Below are positions 49,095-60,300 of a DNA stretch of 64,000 nucleotides, one piece after another; within the stretch, counting starts at the first letter, position 1; each line of letters starts with the position of its first letter. The stretch comes from Massilia sp. PAMC28688 (GTDB lineage Bacteria > Pseudomonadota > Gammaproteobacteria > Burkholderiales > Burkholderiaceae_D): NCBI RefSeq assembly GCF_019443445.1, contig NZ_CP080378.1:1178001-1242000 (forward strand). The letters run 5' to 3'. Below the pieces are notes generated by a model, which saw only the letters and a program-made list of their open reading frames with translations, searched no databases and was not told the DNA's origin. A program made the translations under genes and the position numbers.

Positions 49095-51619
49095 TGACCA
49101 CGCCAATTTCACCTGTTGCACCGGGTCCGGCTTCCCATCTGACACGCCTGCAGGCAATCTGGGCCAACCCGTCAGGGCTTGGCAGGTTCACGGTGGTCAA
49201 TCACACGACAGTGGGGCTGCGCTTCATCATCACCGGCTTCATCTTCTTCCTGATCGGCGGCATCTTGTCGATGTGGATGCGCAGCCAGCTCACCTTCCCT
49301 GGCAACGACCTGCTCGACCACCAGGCGTATGCGCGAGCGTTCACCATGCATGGCACCACCATGATGTTCTTTTTCGCGGTACCCATCATGGAGGGTATCG
49401 CGGTCTACCTGCTGCCCAAGATGCTGGGCACACGTGACCTGATCTACCCGCGCCTGTCGGCGTTTGGCTATTGGTGCTATCTCCTGGGCGGCCTGCTGCT
49501 GTATTCAAGCTTTCTGTTCGACGCCGTGCCTGACGGCGGCTGGTTCATGTATCTGCCGCTCAGCAGTGCACAGTTTTCGGCGGGCGCCAAGGTCGATTTC
49601 TGGTTGCTGGGCGTGACCTTTGCCGAGATTTCGGCCGTGGCAGCCGGCGTGGAACTGATCGTGGCCATCTTGAAAACCCGCACCTCGGGCATGACGATCA
49701 ATCGCATGCCGCTCTACGCGTGGTACATCCTCGTGATGGCATTCATGATCGTGTTCGGTTTCCCGCCCCTGATCCTGGCATCCATCCTGCTGGAAATAGA
49801 ACGCGCATTCGGCCTGCCCTTTTATGACACGGCGCTGGGCGGGGACCCCTTGTTGTGGCAGCACCTGTTCTGGATATTTGGCCACCCCGAGGTCTACATC
49901 ATCTTCCTGCCGGCGGCCGGCCTGGTAACGACCATCCTTCCCACCTTCGCCCGGCGCCCCATGGTGGGCTACAACTGGGTGGTCATGGCCGTGATTGCCA
50001 CCGGCTTCATCAGTTTCGGCTTGTGGGTGCACCACATGTTCACGGTCGGCATCCCCCTGTTGTCGCTGGCCTTTTTTTCGGCGGCCAGCATGGCCGTTGC
50101 CGTTCCCACCGCCATCCAGGTCTTTGCCTGGATTGCCACCCTGTGGAGCGGCCGGCCCGTCATGAGTACGCCCATGCTGTACATTCTTGGGTTCCTGTTC
50201 ATCTTTGTGCTGGGCGGATTGACCGGCGTCATGCTGGCACTGGTGCCGTTTGACTGGCAGGTACACGATACCCATTTCGTCGTCGCTCACATGCACTACG
50301 TTTTGTTTGGCGGGATGATTTTCCCGATGTTTGCCGCCTTCTATTACTGGCTGCCCCTGCTGTCCGGCCGCGAAACATCTCAGCAATTGAGCCGGGTGGC
50401 GTTCTGGACCATCTTCATCGGCTTTAACGTCACCTTCCTGCCCATGCACCTGACGGGCCTGCTCGGCATGCCGCGCCGCGTGTACACGTATTTGCCCGAA
50501 CTCGGTTGGGGCCTGCTCAATTTCATCTCCACCGTCGGTGGTTTCGTCACCGCGATCGGCGTGGCCATCCTGATGGTCGATGTAATCGTGCATTGTTTGT
50601 TCGGTAAGCGTGTCAAACCCAATGTCTGGAATGCCGGCACCCTCGAATGGGCGGTGCCGACACCGGTGCCGCCCTACAACTTCGCGTCGCAGCCGCACGT
50701 CAACAGCCGCGAGCCGCTGTGGGACAATCCCGCGCTGCCGCGCGAGATCGAAGATGGCCACCATCTGTTGGGCCAAGCCGATGTGAGCCGCCGTGAAATT
50801 CTGATGACCAGTATCACGCACGCCACGCCGCAGGCAGTCGTCATCCTGCCTGGCAATACGGTACTCCCGCTCATTGCCGCTGTTCTCACTTCCTTGTTCT
50901 TCATTGGCTTCCTGGCCAAGCTTTACTGGCTGGCCGCGTTTGGCGCGGCGGCATCGCTGGGCGCCCTGCTGGTGTGGGCCTGGCAAAGCGGATCCCGCGA
51001 GGAGGTCGACGACATCGACGGCGGCGCCGCCGGCCGCCTTCCGGTGCATTACAAGCTTGCCCTCACGCCTGGGTGGTGGGGTACGCTGATCGCCCTGCTG
51101 GCCGACGGCACACTGTTCATTTCACTGCTATTTGCCTATTTCTTCCTGTGGACCGTGTCGCCGCAGTGGCCGCCGGCGGGATACCGCGAACTCAGCCTGG
51201 GCCTGCCGGGTGCGGCTTTGGCAGCCCTGGCCCTGGGCACCCTGGCGGCCAGCCTGGCGCAAGCGTGCACCCGCGCGGGCCGAAGCGGCAGGACCCAAAC
51301 GCTTTATGCGGGCGCCGCCGTGTTTGGCGTGCTGTTCATCGTCTTGCAGGTATTGGCACTCCTCGATGGCGTAGTGGGGGCGAAAGAACACGCGTATGGC
51401 GCTTTGCTTCACACCATCAGTGGCTTCCAGATCGTGCATGTCGGCATCGCCATCGTCATGGCACTGTTTGCCCTGCTGCGCGTGCGGCACGGTTACCTGC
51501 ATCCCACCCGGCCGGGCGAAGGCAAGGTGGTATCGCTTTTCTGGCAATACACAATGCTGCAATGGCTGCTCGGCTTCGCCACCATCCATGTGTTTCCCTT
51601 GCTGGCAGGGGGGAGCTGA
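49094..51619 (+). CDS. coxA: cytochrome c oxidase subunits I and III, fused
   Basis: 841 residues. Residues about 1-550 are subunit I: heme ligand histidine in AFTMHGTTMMFFF, CuB/Tyr site FWIFGHPEVYIIFLP, HH pair in LWVHHMFTVG, and DTHFVVAHMHYVLFGG with the heme a3 and a ligands. Residues about 640-841 are a subunit III-like domain (GWWGTLIALLADGTLFISLLFAYFFLW ... HTISGFQIVHVGIAIVM). Such fusions are known for caa3-type oxidases. Catalytic residues are intact, so only coxB is broken in the operon. Confidence 0.93.
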   Translation: MTTPISPVAPGPASHLTRLQAIWANPSGLGRFTVVNHTTVGLRFIITGFIFFLIGGILSMWMRSQLTFPGNDLLDHQAYARAFTMHGTTMMFFFAVPIMEGIAVYLLPKMLGTRDLIYPRLSAFGYWCYLLGGLLLYSSFLFDAVPDGGWFMYLPLSSAQFSAGAKVDFWLLGVTFAEISAVAAGVELIVAILKTRTSGMTINRMPLYAWYILVMAFMIVFGFPPLILASILLEIERAFGLPFYDTALGGDPLLWQHLFWIFGHPEVYIIFLPAAGLVTTILPTFARRPMVGYNWVVMAVIATGFISFGLWVHHMFTVGIPLLSLAFFSAASMAVAVPTAIQVFAWIATLWSGRPVMSTPMLYILGFLFIFVLGGLTGVMLALVPFDWQVHDTHFVVAHMHYVLFGGMIFPMFAAFYYWLPLLSGRETSQQLSRVAFWTIFIGFNVTFLPMHLTGLLGMPRRVYTYLPELGWGLLNFISTVGGFVTAIGVAILMVDVIVHCLFGKRVKPNVWNAGTLEWAVPTPVPPYNFASQPHVNSREPLWDNPALPREIEDGHHLLGQADVSRREILMTSITHATPQAVVILPGNTVLPLIAAVLTSLFFIGFLAKLYWLAAFGAAASLGALLVWAWQSGSREEVDDIDGGAAGRLPVHYKLALTPGWWGTLIALLADGTLFISLLFAYFFLWTVSPQWPPAGYRELSLGLPGAALAALALGTLAASLAQACTRAGRSGRTQTLYAGAAVFGVLFIVLQVLALLDGVVGAKEHAYGALLHTISGFQIVHVGIAIVMALFALLRVRHGYLHPTRPGEGKVVSLFWQYTMLQWLLGFATIHVFPLLAGGS

Positions 51620-51978
51620 TGGGTTCCCCCACCTTGTCGCGACTGCTCACGCTGGTAAGCGCGCCGCTGATCTGGTTCGGGCATTTTGTCGTTTGCTATG
51701 CCATCGTTGCCCTTGCATGTGCCTCGCCATTGCGCGAACAACGCATCCTGGGGCTGCATGCCGCGCAATTTGGCGTGGCCCTTGCCACCCTCATTGCCGG
51801 TGCGCTCATCTTGCTCATCACCGTCTTGCGGTGGCGCCGGTGGCGCCATCAATCGGGGCCGGATGCGGAAATCAGCCGCTTCTTTGCCGTCAATACCTTG
51901 CTGCTGTGCGCGATCTCACTGATGGCCATGCTGTGGGTGGCATTCCCAACATTCATACTGCCACCATGCGCGTCCTGA
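51619..51978 (+). CDS. small membrane protein of the oxidase operon
   Basis: 119 residues, three to four helices (LLTLVSAPLIWFGHFVVCYAIVALAC; FGVALATLIAGALILLITVL; TLLLCAISLMAMLWVAFPTF). Starts in a 1-base overlap with the coxA stop and overlaps ctaG by 13 bases. Not recognised as a known subunit; operon position suggests a role in assembly or as accessory subunit. Confidence 0.7.
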   Translation: MGSPTLSRLLTLVSAPLIWFGHFVVCYAIVALACASPLREQRILGLHAAQFGVALATLIAGALILLITVLRWRRWRHQSGPDAEISRFFAVNTLLLCAISLMAMLWVAFPTFILPPCAS

Positions 51979-52847
51979 AGCCGACCTTTCTTTTCCGGTG
52001 CGGCGCGCTCGCCCTGCTGCCGGCCCAGGCTTTCGCCCACGGGGGTGAGCACGACAGCTGGTGGACGCTGGACCCCTGGATCATCACGCCGATGTCCCTG
52101 CTTGGCTTGCTCTATCTCGGCGGGCTGCTGTGGCTGCGCCGCAGGCAGCACGCCGGCGTTTCCGTGCAGCCCCTGGCGCTGGCGAGCGCGGCAACGGGAG
52201 GCCTGACACTGTTCTTTTCGCTGATCTGGCCGCTCGACGCCTTTTCAGAGTCCAGCTTTGCCGCCCACATGGCACAGCATATGCTGCTGATCGCCGTTGC
52301 CGGCCCGCTGCTGGCGTTGGCGAGAATCAGCATTCCCATCAATGCGGCGCTCGCCGCCGTATCGCCTGCCGCAGCGGCTGCCCTTTCGCTTCCCCGCAAA
52401 TGGCTCCGGTTGTTACTGATGCCTTCCCTTGTGTTCACTCTCCATGGCGCCACGATCTGGATCTGGCATTCGCCAGTGCTGTTCGAGCTGGCGCTGCGCG
52501 TCGAATGGATTCACACCCTGGAACATCTCAGCTTCCTGATTGCAGGCTATTGGTATTGGACGGTACTGATGCGCCATGGCGAACACGAAGGCAACGCATC
52601 GGCATCGCTGTCACTGCTGTCCACGCTGATGCATACCGGCCTGCTCGGCGCCCTGATCACCTTTGCCCCGCATCCCCTGTATTCCCCCTACATCGCGACA
52701 CAGGGCAGCATCGAACAAGCCCTGCAGGACCAGCAGCTTGCCGGCCTGCTGATGTGGATTCCGGTCGGTGCCGTCTACTTGATCGGCGGCCTGGCGTTTA
52801 TTGCAGCGTGGCTGCGTAGCGCGGAGAGACGCCCGCAGCACCGCTGA
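51966..52847 (+). CDS. ctaG: caa3-type oxidase assembly factor CtaG
   Basis: 293 residues. Signal-like N-terminus ending AQAFAHG, then seven helices; AAHMAQHMLLIAVAGPLLAL and the histidine pair in WIHTLEHLSFLIAGYWYW fit the caa3_CtaG family, which helps to build the CuB site. This is the helical CtaG, not the Cox11-type. Last gene of the oxidase operon. Confidence 0.88.
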   Translation: MRVLKPTFLFRCGALALLPAQAFAHGGEHDSWWTLDPWIITPMSLLGLLYLGGLLWLRRRQHAGVSVQPLALASAATGGLTLFFSLIWPLDAFSESSFAAHMAQHMLLIAVAGPLLALARISIPINAALAAVSPAAAAALSLPRKWLRLLLMPSLVFTLHGATIWIWHSPVLFELALRVEWIHTLEHLSFLIAGYWYWTVLMRHGEHEGNASASLSLLSTLMHTGLLGALITFAPHPLYSPYIATQGSIEQALQDQQLAGLLMWIPVGAVYLIGGLAFIAAWLRSAERRPQHR

Positions 52848-52952
52848 GTCGGCCTCCATATACCAAAAAGTCATAAGGAAACCAGAACAATGTCGTATCG
52901 AATCTAACACGAGGCCAGTATCCTTGTTGCACACCCCCGCACCAACAAGGAA

Positions 52953-53909
52953 ATGATGAAGCTGTATCGGAAACTGGCTGACCCGTCGGCAGAGTCAACC
53001 CACCATGTCGCGGCGCCACTGCCGGCAATGCCACTTGCGCCAGCGCTGCGCTTCGCGACGGGTTTTACGTCGCTGGTCATGCTGACGCTGGTCTTGTTCA
53101 TGATGACCCGCTTCCTGCAGTCGAACGATTCCAGCACCATCCTTTCCCTGGTGGAGCAAACCCTGTCAGACCGAATGTTCTGGGCGGCCGTGGCAGTGGG
53201 CTTCCTGGCCCAGGCCATCGACGGCGCGCTGGGCATGGCGTATGGCATCACGTCCACCACGTTTCTGCTCAGCGCCGGCGCTACCCCGGCCATGGCCAGC
53301 GCCAGCGTCCACATTGCGGAAATTTTCACGACCGGCGTATCCGGCGTGGCACATGCCAAGATGGGCAACGTTGACAAGAAACTATTCCTGCGCCTGCTGG
53401 TGCCGGGCATGATCGGCGCCGTCCTGGGCGCTGTGCTGGTCACCCAGGTCGACGGCAAGGCCTTAAAGCCGGTCATTTCGGCTTACCTGCTCATCATGGG
53501 CTTGTACATCCTGAGCAAGGCATGGCGCGCGATCAAGCCGCGCAAGGAAGAACCCCGCCACGTTGCCAAGCTGGCCCTGTTCGGCGGTTTTGTCGATTCG
53601 GCTGGCGGCGGCGGCTGGGGCCCCGTGGTCACCACCTCGCTGGTCGGCTCAGGCTGCGATCCACGCACCACGATCGGCTCGGTCAATTTCGCCGAGTTCT
53701 ACCTGGCGCTGGCCGGTGCAACGGCTTTTACGCTGATGGTGGGAACGGGTGTGTGGGTCCTGGTGCTTGGTCTCATTATTGGCGGCCTGGGCGCAGCGCC
53801 ATTCGCGGCGCTGGTCACCAAACGGCTCAAGACACGCACCCTTCTGGTTCTCGTTGGTACCCTGATTAGCATCGTCAGCGTCTTTAATCTGTTCAAGGCG
53901 CTCAATTAA
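52953..53909 (+). CDS. TSUP/TauE-SafE family permease
   Basis: 318 residues with an N-terminal extension (residues 1-30) and about eight helices. Repeated family motifs: GFLAQAIDGALGMAYGITSTTFLL and LFGGFVDSAGGGGWGPVVTTSLVGSG. Members export or import sulfur oxyanions or organic acids. Substrate unknown. Its stop codon overlaps the stop of the SNF2 gene (53906-53909). Confidence 0.87.
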   Translation: MMKLYRKLADPSAESTHHVAAPLPAMPLAPALRFATGFTSLVMLTLVLFMMTRFLQSNDSSTILSLVEQTLSDRMFWAAVAVGFLAQAIDGALGMAYGITSTTFLLSAGATPAMASASVHIAEIFTTGVSGVAHAKMGNVDKKLFLRLLVPGMIGAVLGAVLVTQVDGKALKPVISAYLLIMGLYILSKAWRAIKPRKEEPRHVAKLALFGGFVDSAGGGGWGPVVTTSLVGSGCDPRTTIGSVNFAEFYLALAGATAFTLMVGTGVWVLVLGLIIGGLGAAPFAALVTKRLKTRTLLVLVGTLISIVSVFNLFKALN

Positions 53910-56900
53910 GCGACGCCAGGCGCCCCCCTTTGCAGCGGTGCCAGGATCGCCCGCAAATCATCTTCGGTCAGCTGCAGGCTGTGCGCCTCTTCTCCGCTCA
54001 GGATGGCGCTGGCCAGCACTGCCTTCCTGCGCTGCATTTCGTGGATTTTTTCTTCCAGGGTGTCCTTGGCAATGAGCTTGTACACAAATACCGGCTTGTC
54101 CTGGCCGATGCGCCAGGCACGGTCAGTGGCCTGGCTTTCCACCGCGGGATTCCACCACGGATCGTAATGGATCACAGTGTCGGCCGCCGTCAGGTTCAGG
54201 CCGACGCCGCCTGCTTTCAGGCTGATCAGGAAAACCGCCACCTTCCCGCTCTGGAATGCCTTGACCTGCGCGCTGCGGTCCACCGTCTCGCCCGTGAGCA
54301 AGGCATACGCGATACCGCGTTCACGCAACTCGTCCTCGATCAGCGCCAGCATGCTGGTGAACTGGGAAAACACCAGAACCTTGCGTCCTTCGTCCAGCAA
54401 TTCTTCCAGCATCCCGGTCAGTTCAGTCAGCTTGGCCGACGGTGCTGCCATGCGCGCGCGCCCACGGGCAGGCACCAGGCGCGGATCGCAGCACACCTGG
54501 CGCAGCTTGAGCAAGGCTTCCAGGATCACGATTTGACTGCGCGCCACGCCCTTGCTGGCAATGGCCGCGCGCACCTTCTTGTCCATCGCCAGCCGCACCG
54601 TTTCGTACAGGTCGCGCTGGGCGCCGGCCAGCGTCACTTCCCTGAGCATTTCTGTCTTGGCCGGCAGCTCCTTGGCCACCAGATCCTTGGTGCGGCGCAG
54701 CAGGAAGGGCTTGATGCGGCGCGTCAGGAAGGCATTGCGCTCGCTGTCGCCGTCGCGCTCGATGGGCTTGCGGAACTGGCTGTTAAATTGCTTCTCGTCG
54801 CCCAGCAGTCCGGGCAGCAGAAACTGGAATTGCGACCACAGCTCGCCAAGATGGTTTTGCAGCGGGGTGCCGGTCAAGCACAGGCGATGGCGGGCCTGGA
54901 GCAGGGTCGCGGTTTCGGCGGCCCTGGAACGATGGTTCTTGATGTATTGCGACTCGTCCAGGATCAACAGGTGGAAGGGCTGCAGCCGCAGCGCCTCCTC
55001 GTCGCGCGGCAGCAGGGCATAGGTGGTCAGCACCAGGTCGTGGCCGGCCATGTCGCCAAAGCGCGCGGCGCGCTCCGGGCCGTGCAGCAGCAGCACGCGC
55101 AAGTCTGGCGCGAAACGGGCCGCCTCTTCCTGCCAGTTCCCCATCAGGCTGGTGGGGGCCACCACCAGGGCCGGCCGGTCAAGGCGCCCCGCTTCCTTTT
55201 CTGTCAGGATGTGGGCCAGCGTTTGAATCGTCTTGCCCAGGCCCATGTCGTCCGCAAGGATGCCCGCCAGCCCGTACTCGCGCAGAAATTGCATCCACGC
55301 CAGGCCTTCGAGCTGATAGCCGCGCAGCCTTGCCTGCAGGCCGGCCGGCGGCGCCACCGCCTGCACGCCGGTGAATCCGGCCAGGCGCTGGCCCAGCGCG
55401 CGCAAGTGCTCGCCGCCCATCCAGCGCAGCCGGGCGCTCGCTTCGAGCTGGGCCAGCCGCGCCGCATCCACGCTGGGCAAGCGGATCGCATTGCCCACCC
55501 GCTCCAGAAAATACAGCTCGCCCAGGGTGCTGAAGATGGGCCGCACGCGGCTCCAGGGCAGGCCGACCGTCTTGCCGGCGGGCAGGCGCACCACCAGGAG
55601 CTCGGTCTCGGCACGCGCCGCCAGTGCCTGCGGATCAAAGGCGTGCGGCGCACTGCGGATCAGCTGCAGCAGGATCGGCAGCAGCGGCACGCGCTCGCCT
55701 TCCACGACAATACCGAGTTCCAGCTCGAACCAGGCCTGGCCTTTGCCCTCGCTGCCAACCTCGGCATACCAGTCCTCGATCTCGGCCATGTCGAAGCGAA
55801 AGCTGGAGGACAGTGCCACTATCCAGCCTTGCGCGCGCAAGGCCGGCACGCCCTCGCGTCCGAACGCCATCCAGGCGTGCGCATCGGCCAGCGCCAGGGC
55901 GCCGCGCATTGCCACCCCCTCCGGGCTGCGCCGAAAGCCCAGCTGTTCCAGGGTGGCATGGGCCATGGCCTCGGCCTTTGCATCGCGCTCGATCTGCTCG
56001 CTGCCCTGTGGCGTCAGGCGCAGCAAGGTGGGGGCGCCATCGAACTCGGCCGGCGTGCCATCATAGTCAAAGGAGAGCACAGCGAAATCGTGCCAGCCGG
56101 CCGCCCCGCCACCATGCCCGGCAGGCGTACTGCCCAGGAAAAGGTGGGGGGTGGGCCGAATGTCGCGGCGCATTTCCAGGCTGGCAACCGGCGGCAGCGG
56201 GAACAGACGGTCCAGCTGCAGGGCCTGCATTTCAGCGGCCAGACGCGCACTCTGGCCTTCGGCCAGCAGCGGGGCCTGCTCGACCATGTCCAGCAATTGC
56301 TCAACCTGCATGCCGCGCAGCGCCTCCGGCAGGGCCAGTTCGCCCATCTGGTCCTGGTACACGTACATGGGCGGTTCGGTTGGCAGGACCGCGCCCAGCG
56401 GGGCACCTTCGGCTTCCCAGCGCAGGCGCTGGACGCCATCGTCCATATGCCAGGCCAGCGTGGCAGCGCACCGCGGGCCGCGCACCAGCTGCTGCATCTT
56501 GCCCTTGAGGTCCTTGCGCGCCGCCGCTTGCAGCAAGATGCCCTGATCGAGCAGTTGATCGAGCAGCTGGGCCCCCATCGATTCCCGTGGCTTGGCCACC
56601 ATGCTGTAGTGGTCGCCATCGGCGCGCAGCGCCAGGAACGTGCGCACCAGCGCGCGATCCGCGGCGCCGCGCACGCCAGGATCGTTCATCACGCCGTAAG
56701 TGTAGCCAATCGCCGTTGCGCTGGCAAAGCCGCCGCCGGGGAGGGGCCGCGAACGGCACAGCACCAGGTCGAGGCCGCCACGCCGCTTGCTGGGAACGAA
56801 CACGCACACCAGGCGCATGGGCACTTTGCGCGGCGCCGCCGGCGCATGCGCCACGCTGATTGTTCTCACCAGATTCTGCAGCCAGAGCTGGCTGGCGTAG

Positions 56901-57214
56901 GACAGCGGCGCCGGGAAGCCGGTATTGGCCGGCCGCCGGTCCAGGTAAGCCAACAGGACGGCGGTGACATGCTTGCAGTTGTATTCCATGGGGCAGCTGC
57001 AACTGCCGTCGATCGGCCACCGGTCGTCATCGTTCAGGCAGATCGTTTGCTCGTAGACATTGCGGCCACTGCCGCTGACCACGCCTTCCAGTTCGTTTCC
57101 CGTCAGCCGGCAGCTCAGCACTTGCCCGCGCTGAAAATACTCGCGCCCGCGCGCCAGCGTGGCGCTGTCGGTATGGCAGACAATGTCGTGTTCGGTCAGA
57201 TTGCGAAAATCCAT
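53906..57214 (-). CDS. SWIM zinc-finger SNF2-family helicase
   Basis: 1102 residues. SWIM finger at residues 72-82 (CSCPMEYNCKH, CxCx(n)CxH). A long middle region (about 100-620) has no recognised catalytic motif. SNF2 ATPase at about 650-1090: ADDMGLGKTIQTLAHIL (Walker A), LILDESQYIKN (motif II), CLTGTPLQNHLGELWSQF (III), FSQFTSMLALIE, and QATDRAWRIGQDKPVFVYKL (VI). It remodels DNA-protein complexes or translocates on dsDNA. The start at 57214 places the finger at the usual distance. Same strand as the RecQ fusion gene, 146 bases upstream. Confidence 0.9.
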   Translation of the reverse strand: MDFRNLTEHDIVCHTDSATLARGREYFQRGQVLSCRLTGNELEGVVSGSGRNVYEQTICLNDDDRWPIDGSCSCPMEYNCKHVTAVLLAYLDRRPANTGFPAPLSYASQLWLQNLVRTISVAHAPAAPRKVPMRLVCVFVPSKRRGGLDLVLCRSRPLPGGGFASATAIGYTYGVMNDPGVRGAADRALVRTFLALRADGDHYSMVAKPRESMGAQLLDQLLDQGILLQAAARKDLKGKMQQLVRGPRCAATLAWHMDDGVQRLRWEAEGAPLGAVLPTEPPMYVYQDQMGELALPEALRGMQVEQLLDMVEQAPLLAEGQSARLAAEMQALQLDRLFPLPPVASLEMRRDIRPTPHLFLGSTPAGHGGGAAGWHDFAVLSFDYDGTPAEFDGAPTLLRLTPQGSEQIERDAKAEAMAHATLEQLGFRRSPEGVAMRGALALADAHAWMAFGREGVPALRAQGWIVALSSSFRFDMAEIEDWYAEVGSEGKGQAWFELELGIVVEGERVPLLPILLQLIRSAPHAFDPQALAARAETELLVVRLPAGKTVGLPWSRVRPIFSTLGELYFLERVGNAIRLPSVDAARLAQLEASARLRWMGGEHLRALGQRLAGFTGVQAVAPPAGLQARLRGYQLEGLAWMQFLREYGLAGILADDMGLGKTIQTLAHILTEKEAGRLDRPALVVAPTSLMGNWQEEAARFAPDLRVLLLHGPERAARFGDMAGHDLVLTTYALLPRDEEALRLQPFHLLILDESQYIKNHRSRAAETATLLQARHRLCLTGTPLQNHLGELWSQFQFLLPGLLGDEKQFNSQFRKPIERDGDSERNAFLTRRIKPFLLRRTKDLVAKELPAKTEMLREVTLAGAQRDLYETVRLAMDKKVRAAIASKGVARSQIVILEALLKLRQVCCDPRLVPARGRARMAAPSAKLTELTGMLEELLDEGRKVLVFSQFTSMLALIEDELRERGIAYALLTGETVDRSAQVKAFQSGKVAVFLISLKAGGVGLNLTAADTVIHYDPWWNPAVESQATDRAWRIGQDKPVFVYKLIAKDTLEEKIHEMQRRKAVLASAILSGEEAHSLQLTEDDLRAILAPLQRGAPGVA

Positions 57215-57360
57215 GCGCGGCCCTGGGGAAAGAGCGTCATTATCACGCAGATGCCGGCCCTCGTCTGCTGTATGCGCAGTCGCACCCGCCTTGCCTGGGC
57301 CTGGCGCGTTGTCCCGGATGCCGGCCCCGGAAAGCTCGCCCATGCGGCACAGCGCCCAGC

Positions 57361-60300
57361 TCAGGGCCCGAAAACGAGCTCCGGCATGACCACTTCCCAC
57401 CGGTCCCTGCGGCAGTGTGGCTGATACTCGGGCGCGTTATCGCATTTGCGCCATACCAGCACGGCGCGCACCCGCGCTTGCAGGCAGCGCATGCCGGCCG
57501 GGGCCTTGAAGTGCCTGGAAAGCCTGCCGACGGTCACGCCCGCCGTGTCATCAAACCGGATGCCACGTTCATCCTCGACATAACGCAGCTGGTCGCCTAC
57601 GCGCAGGCGCGCAATGGCGCGGTGCACCGCATCGCCATCCTTCCGGCCGGCGAAACTGAGGACGAGATCCTTTGGACCGGGCAGACAGAAACGGCGCGCC
57701 AGGGGCCCCGGCGCGGGCAGCCATGGCAGCGCCGCACGGCGTACCAGGCAGGCATGCTCACCCAGTGCATCGAGCATGGGATTGCCAGCCTCCATGCGGG
57801 CCAGGGTCAGGGTCTGGCGCGCCCGTGTCATGGCCACGTAGTACAGCCGCCGCACTGCATCAGCCTCGTCCTGCCCGCTGCGCCACTGGCCATCGAGAAC
57901 GACAACATGATCAAATTCCAGCCCCTTGGCACGGTGCGCCGTCATCAGCAGAATGCCGCTCTGCTGGCGCCGGGTGGCACGCCCCCATTCGGCCAGCCAC
58001 TCCTGGAACAAAGGTAGCGGCACGGCAGCGCCGTGCGTATCGGCGGCAAAGGCGTCGATCGCCTCGCCCAGCATGGGCCACCATCCTGTGCCATCCTGCT
58101 GCGCCAGCCAGGCACGCAGATCGTCGGCGCTGAGCAGGCGGCCGGCGCCGGCGGCGCGGCGCTCGTCAAGATGGGCCAGCAGGGCCTGCGTTTCGCGCAG
58201 GCGCCACAGGGACGGCGTGTCGTCGTCGGCCATGCTCACCGGGATGCCTGCCGCCTCCAGCACGGCGCGCACGGGATCGAGATACTTCCACTGGCGCGCG
58301 ATCAGCGCGGTGCGCGCCGGATCGAGGCCGAGCGCGAGCATGCGCTGCAGCTCGGTGAAGATGGCCAGCGCCTGCTCCTGTGCATCGCGCCCGGCCGGCA
58401 AGACCTGGACCCGCCCCTTGGTGACCGGGTCGATGGCCTGCCACGCCCCGCCCGGCTGGGCATTGGCGCGGGCGGCGTTGACGCGCACCGCCTCCGTCTT
58501 CATGCGCCCGGTGGCACGCTCGATCACCAGGTTGGCGGCGGCGACGATATGATGCGTACTGCGATAGTTTTCCAGCAGCAGTTCGGCCCGCGCCTTGTAA
58601 TCGTCCGTATAGCGCTGGATAAACTCGATCGACGCGCCGGCGAAGGCATAGATGTTCTGGTCGTCGTCACCGACCGCAAACAGATTCAGGCGCTCGTCCT
58701 CGTCGCTGCGCTTGCGCCCTGCCAGCGCAGCAATGAGTGCATATTGGCCGGGACCGATATCCTGGTATTCGTCAACGAAAATCCAGCGAAAGCCGGCCAG
58801 CAGCCGGTCACGCTGGACGTCGGCGTCTTCCGGCAGCAGGCCGCGCCCCTCCAGCAAGGCAGTGGCCTCGGCCAGCACGGCCTCAAAATCGGCTTCCTCG
58901 CCGCCGCGCTGGGCAAAGCTGGCCCCCACCAGGCGCATGGCCAGTGCATGGCAGGTGAGCACGGTGACCCCGCGCGCATCGTCACCAATGAGTTCCGTGA
59001 GGCGCTTGCGGATCTCGAGCGCGGCATGGCGGTTGTACGCCAGCGCCAGGACCGCGTGCGGATTTTCGCGGCGCATGCGGATCAGGTAGGCAATGCGATG
59101 CACCAGTACCCGGGTCTTGCCCGAGCCCGGCGCCGCCAGTACCAGCACATTGGCCCCTTCGCGCTCGTCGGCCACGATATTGCGCTGGTGGGGGCGCGAC
59201 AGTGTCTCGACGATGGCGTCCCACGACTGCGGTGTGCTCTGGCGGGTCAGCTCGGCCTCGCGTCCCGGCAGCCAGCGCTGGCAAAACTCATCGCGCGAGA
59301 GGCTGAAATAATCGAGCGCCAGCTGCACGGCGTCGGCCATCTTGCCCACCCCGCGCACCGCATATTCGGCCATGATGTGCACTTGCCGGGTCAGCTCTTC
59401 GTAATGCAGGGCAAGCGCCTGGTAATTGCTCTTTTCAAATTGCAGTTTCCAGTTGCTTTCCAGGTGCAGCGTCATGGCCGGACGGAAGATGGTCAGTCCC
59501 TTGTTCAAGCGCAGTACTTCCTGCTCGTGCAGCCACAGCAAGGCCCGTTCGACCAGCTTGCGCATGTCCTTGGTATCGGCCGCAATCAGGGCGTCGCCGG
59601 CCACGCTGGCAGTGAGCTTGCCGACCGTGGTCTCGGCCAGCTGATCCACACCGCGCGCCCCTGGCGGCAGGGTGGACAGCCAATGGTCGAGCAGTACCGC
59701 GGCTGCGCTGCGCCGCCGCTCCGCAAGGCGTGCCAGCGCTTGCCAGGAGCGGTTCAGGGTCACGGACAGCACTTCCGGGTCGCCACCACGCTTGAGTGTC
59801 AGGCTGCCCTTGCCGTCGTCGCCATCGCGCCCGTCGCCGGCCAGCCCGGCAATGATCTGGCGCAGCCGCTGCGGCAATACCGGAATGCCCTGGTCCTTGA
59901 TTTTCTGGGTGAGCAGGCGCAGGTGCAGCTGCGAAGCCTCGCCCGCGCCCAGGTCGGGCGCCTCTTCGCGCAGCAGCGCAATCACGGCCGCTTCCAGCTC
60001 GCTGGCAATGCGCAAGCGCTTTTTCGACGCGTTCTCGACCGCCACGTGGACATAGGCGGTCATCGCCATGTCGTTGCTGGCAATGCCCAGGCGGTCGAAC
60101 AGGAACAGGGTTTCGCGCAAGAGGTCGGGATCGAATCCGCCGGCTGCCATCAGCTCGTCGGTGGACAGGCCATCGTCAGCCTCGGCAGCGAGCAAAAATT
60201 CCACCAGGCGCAGGCACTGGCGCCGATAGCCGCCATCGAGCTCGGCCAGCAGCCGCTCCGCCTCGGCCACGCTGCGCACGCGCAGCGACGATGGAAAGAT

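Noticed and set aside
49505-51049. 514-codon minus frame opposite coxA
   Set aside because: Shadow of the oxidase gene, rich in His/Gln/Asp, no motif.
53930-57424. 1164-codon open frame on the plus strand opposite the SNF2 gene
   Set aside because: It is the antisense shadow of a high-GC gene; it has no known motif, and the minus frame carries complete SNF2 and SWIM motifs.
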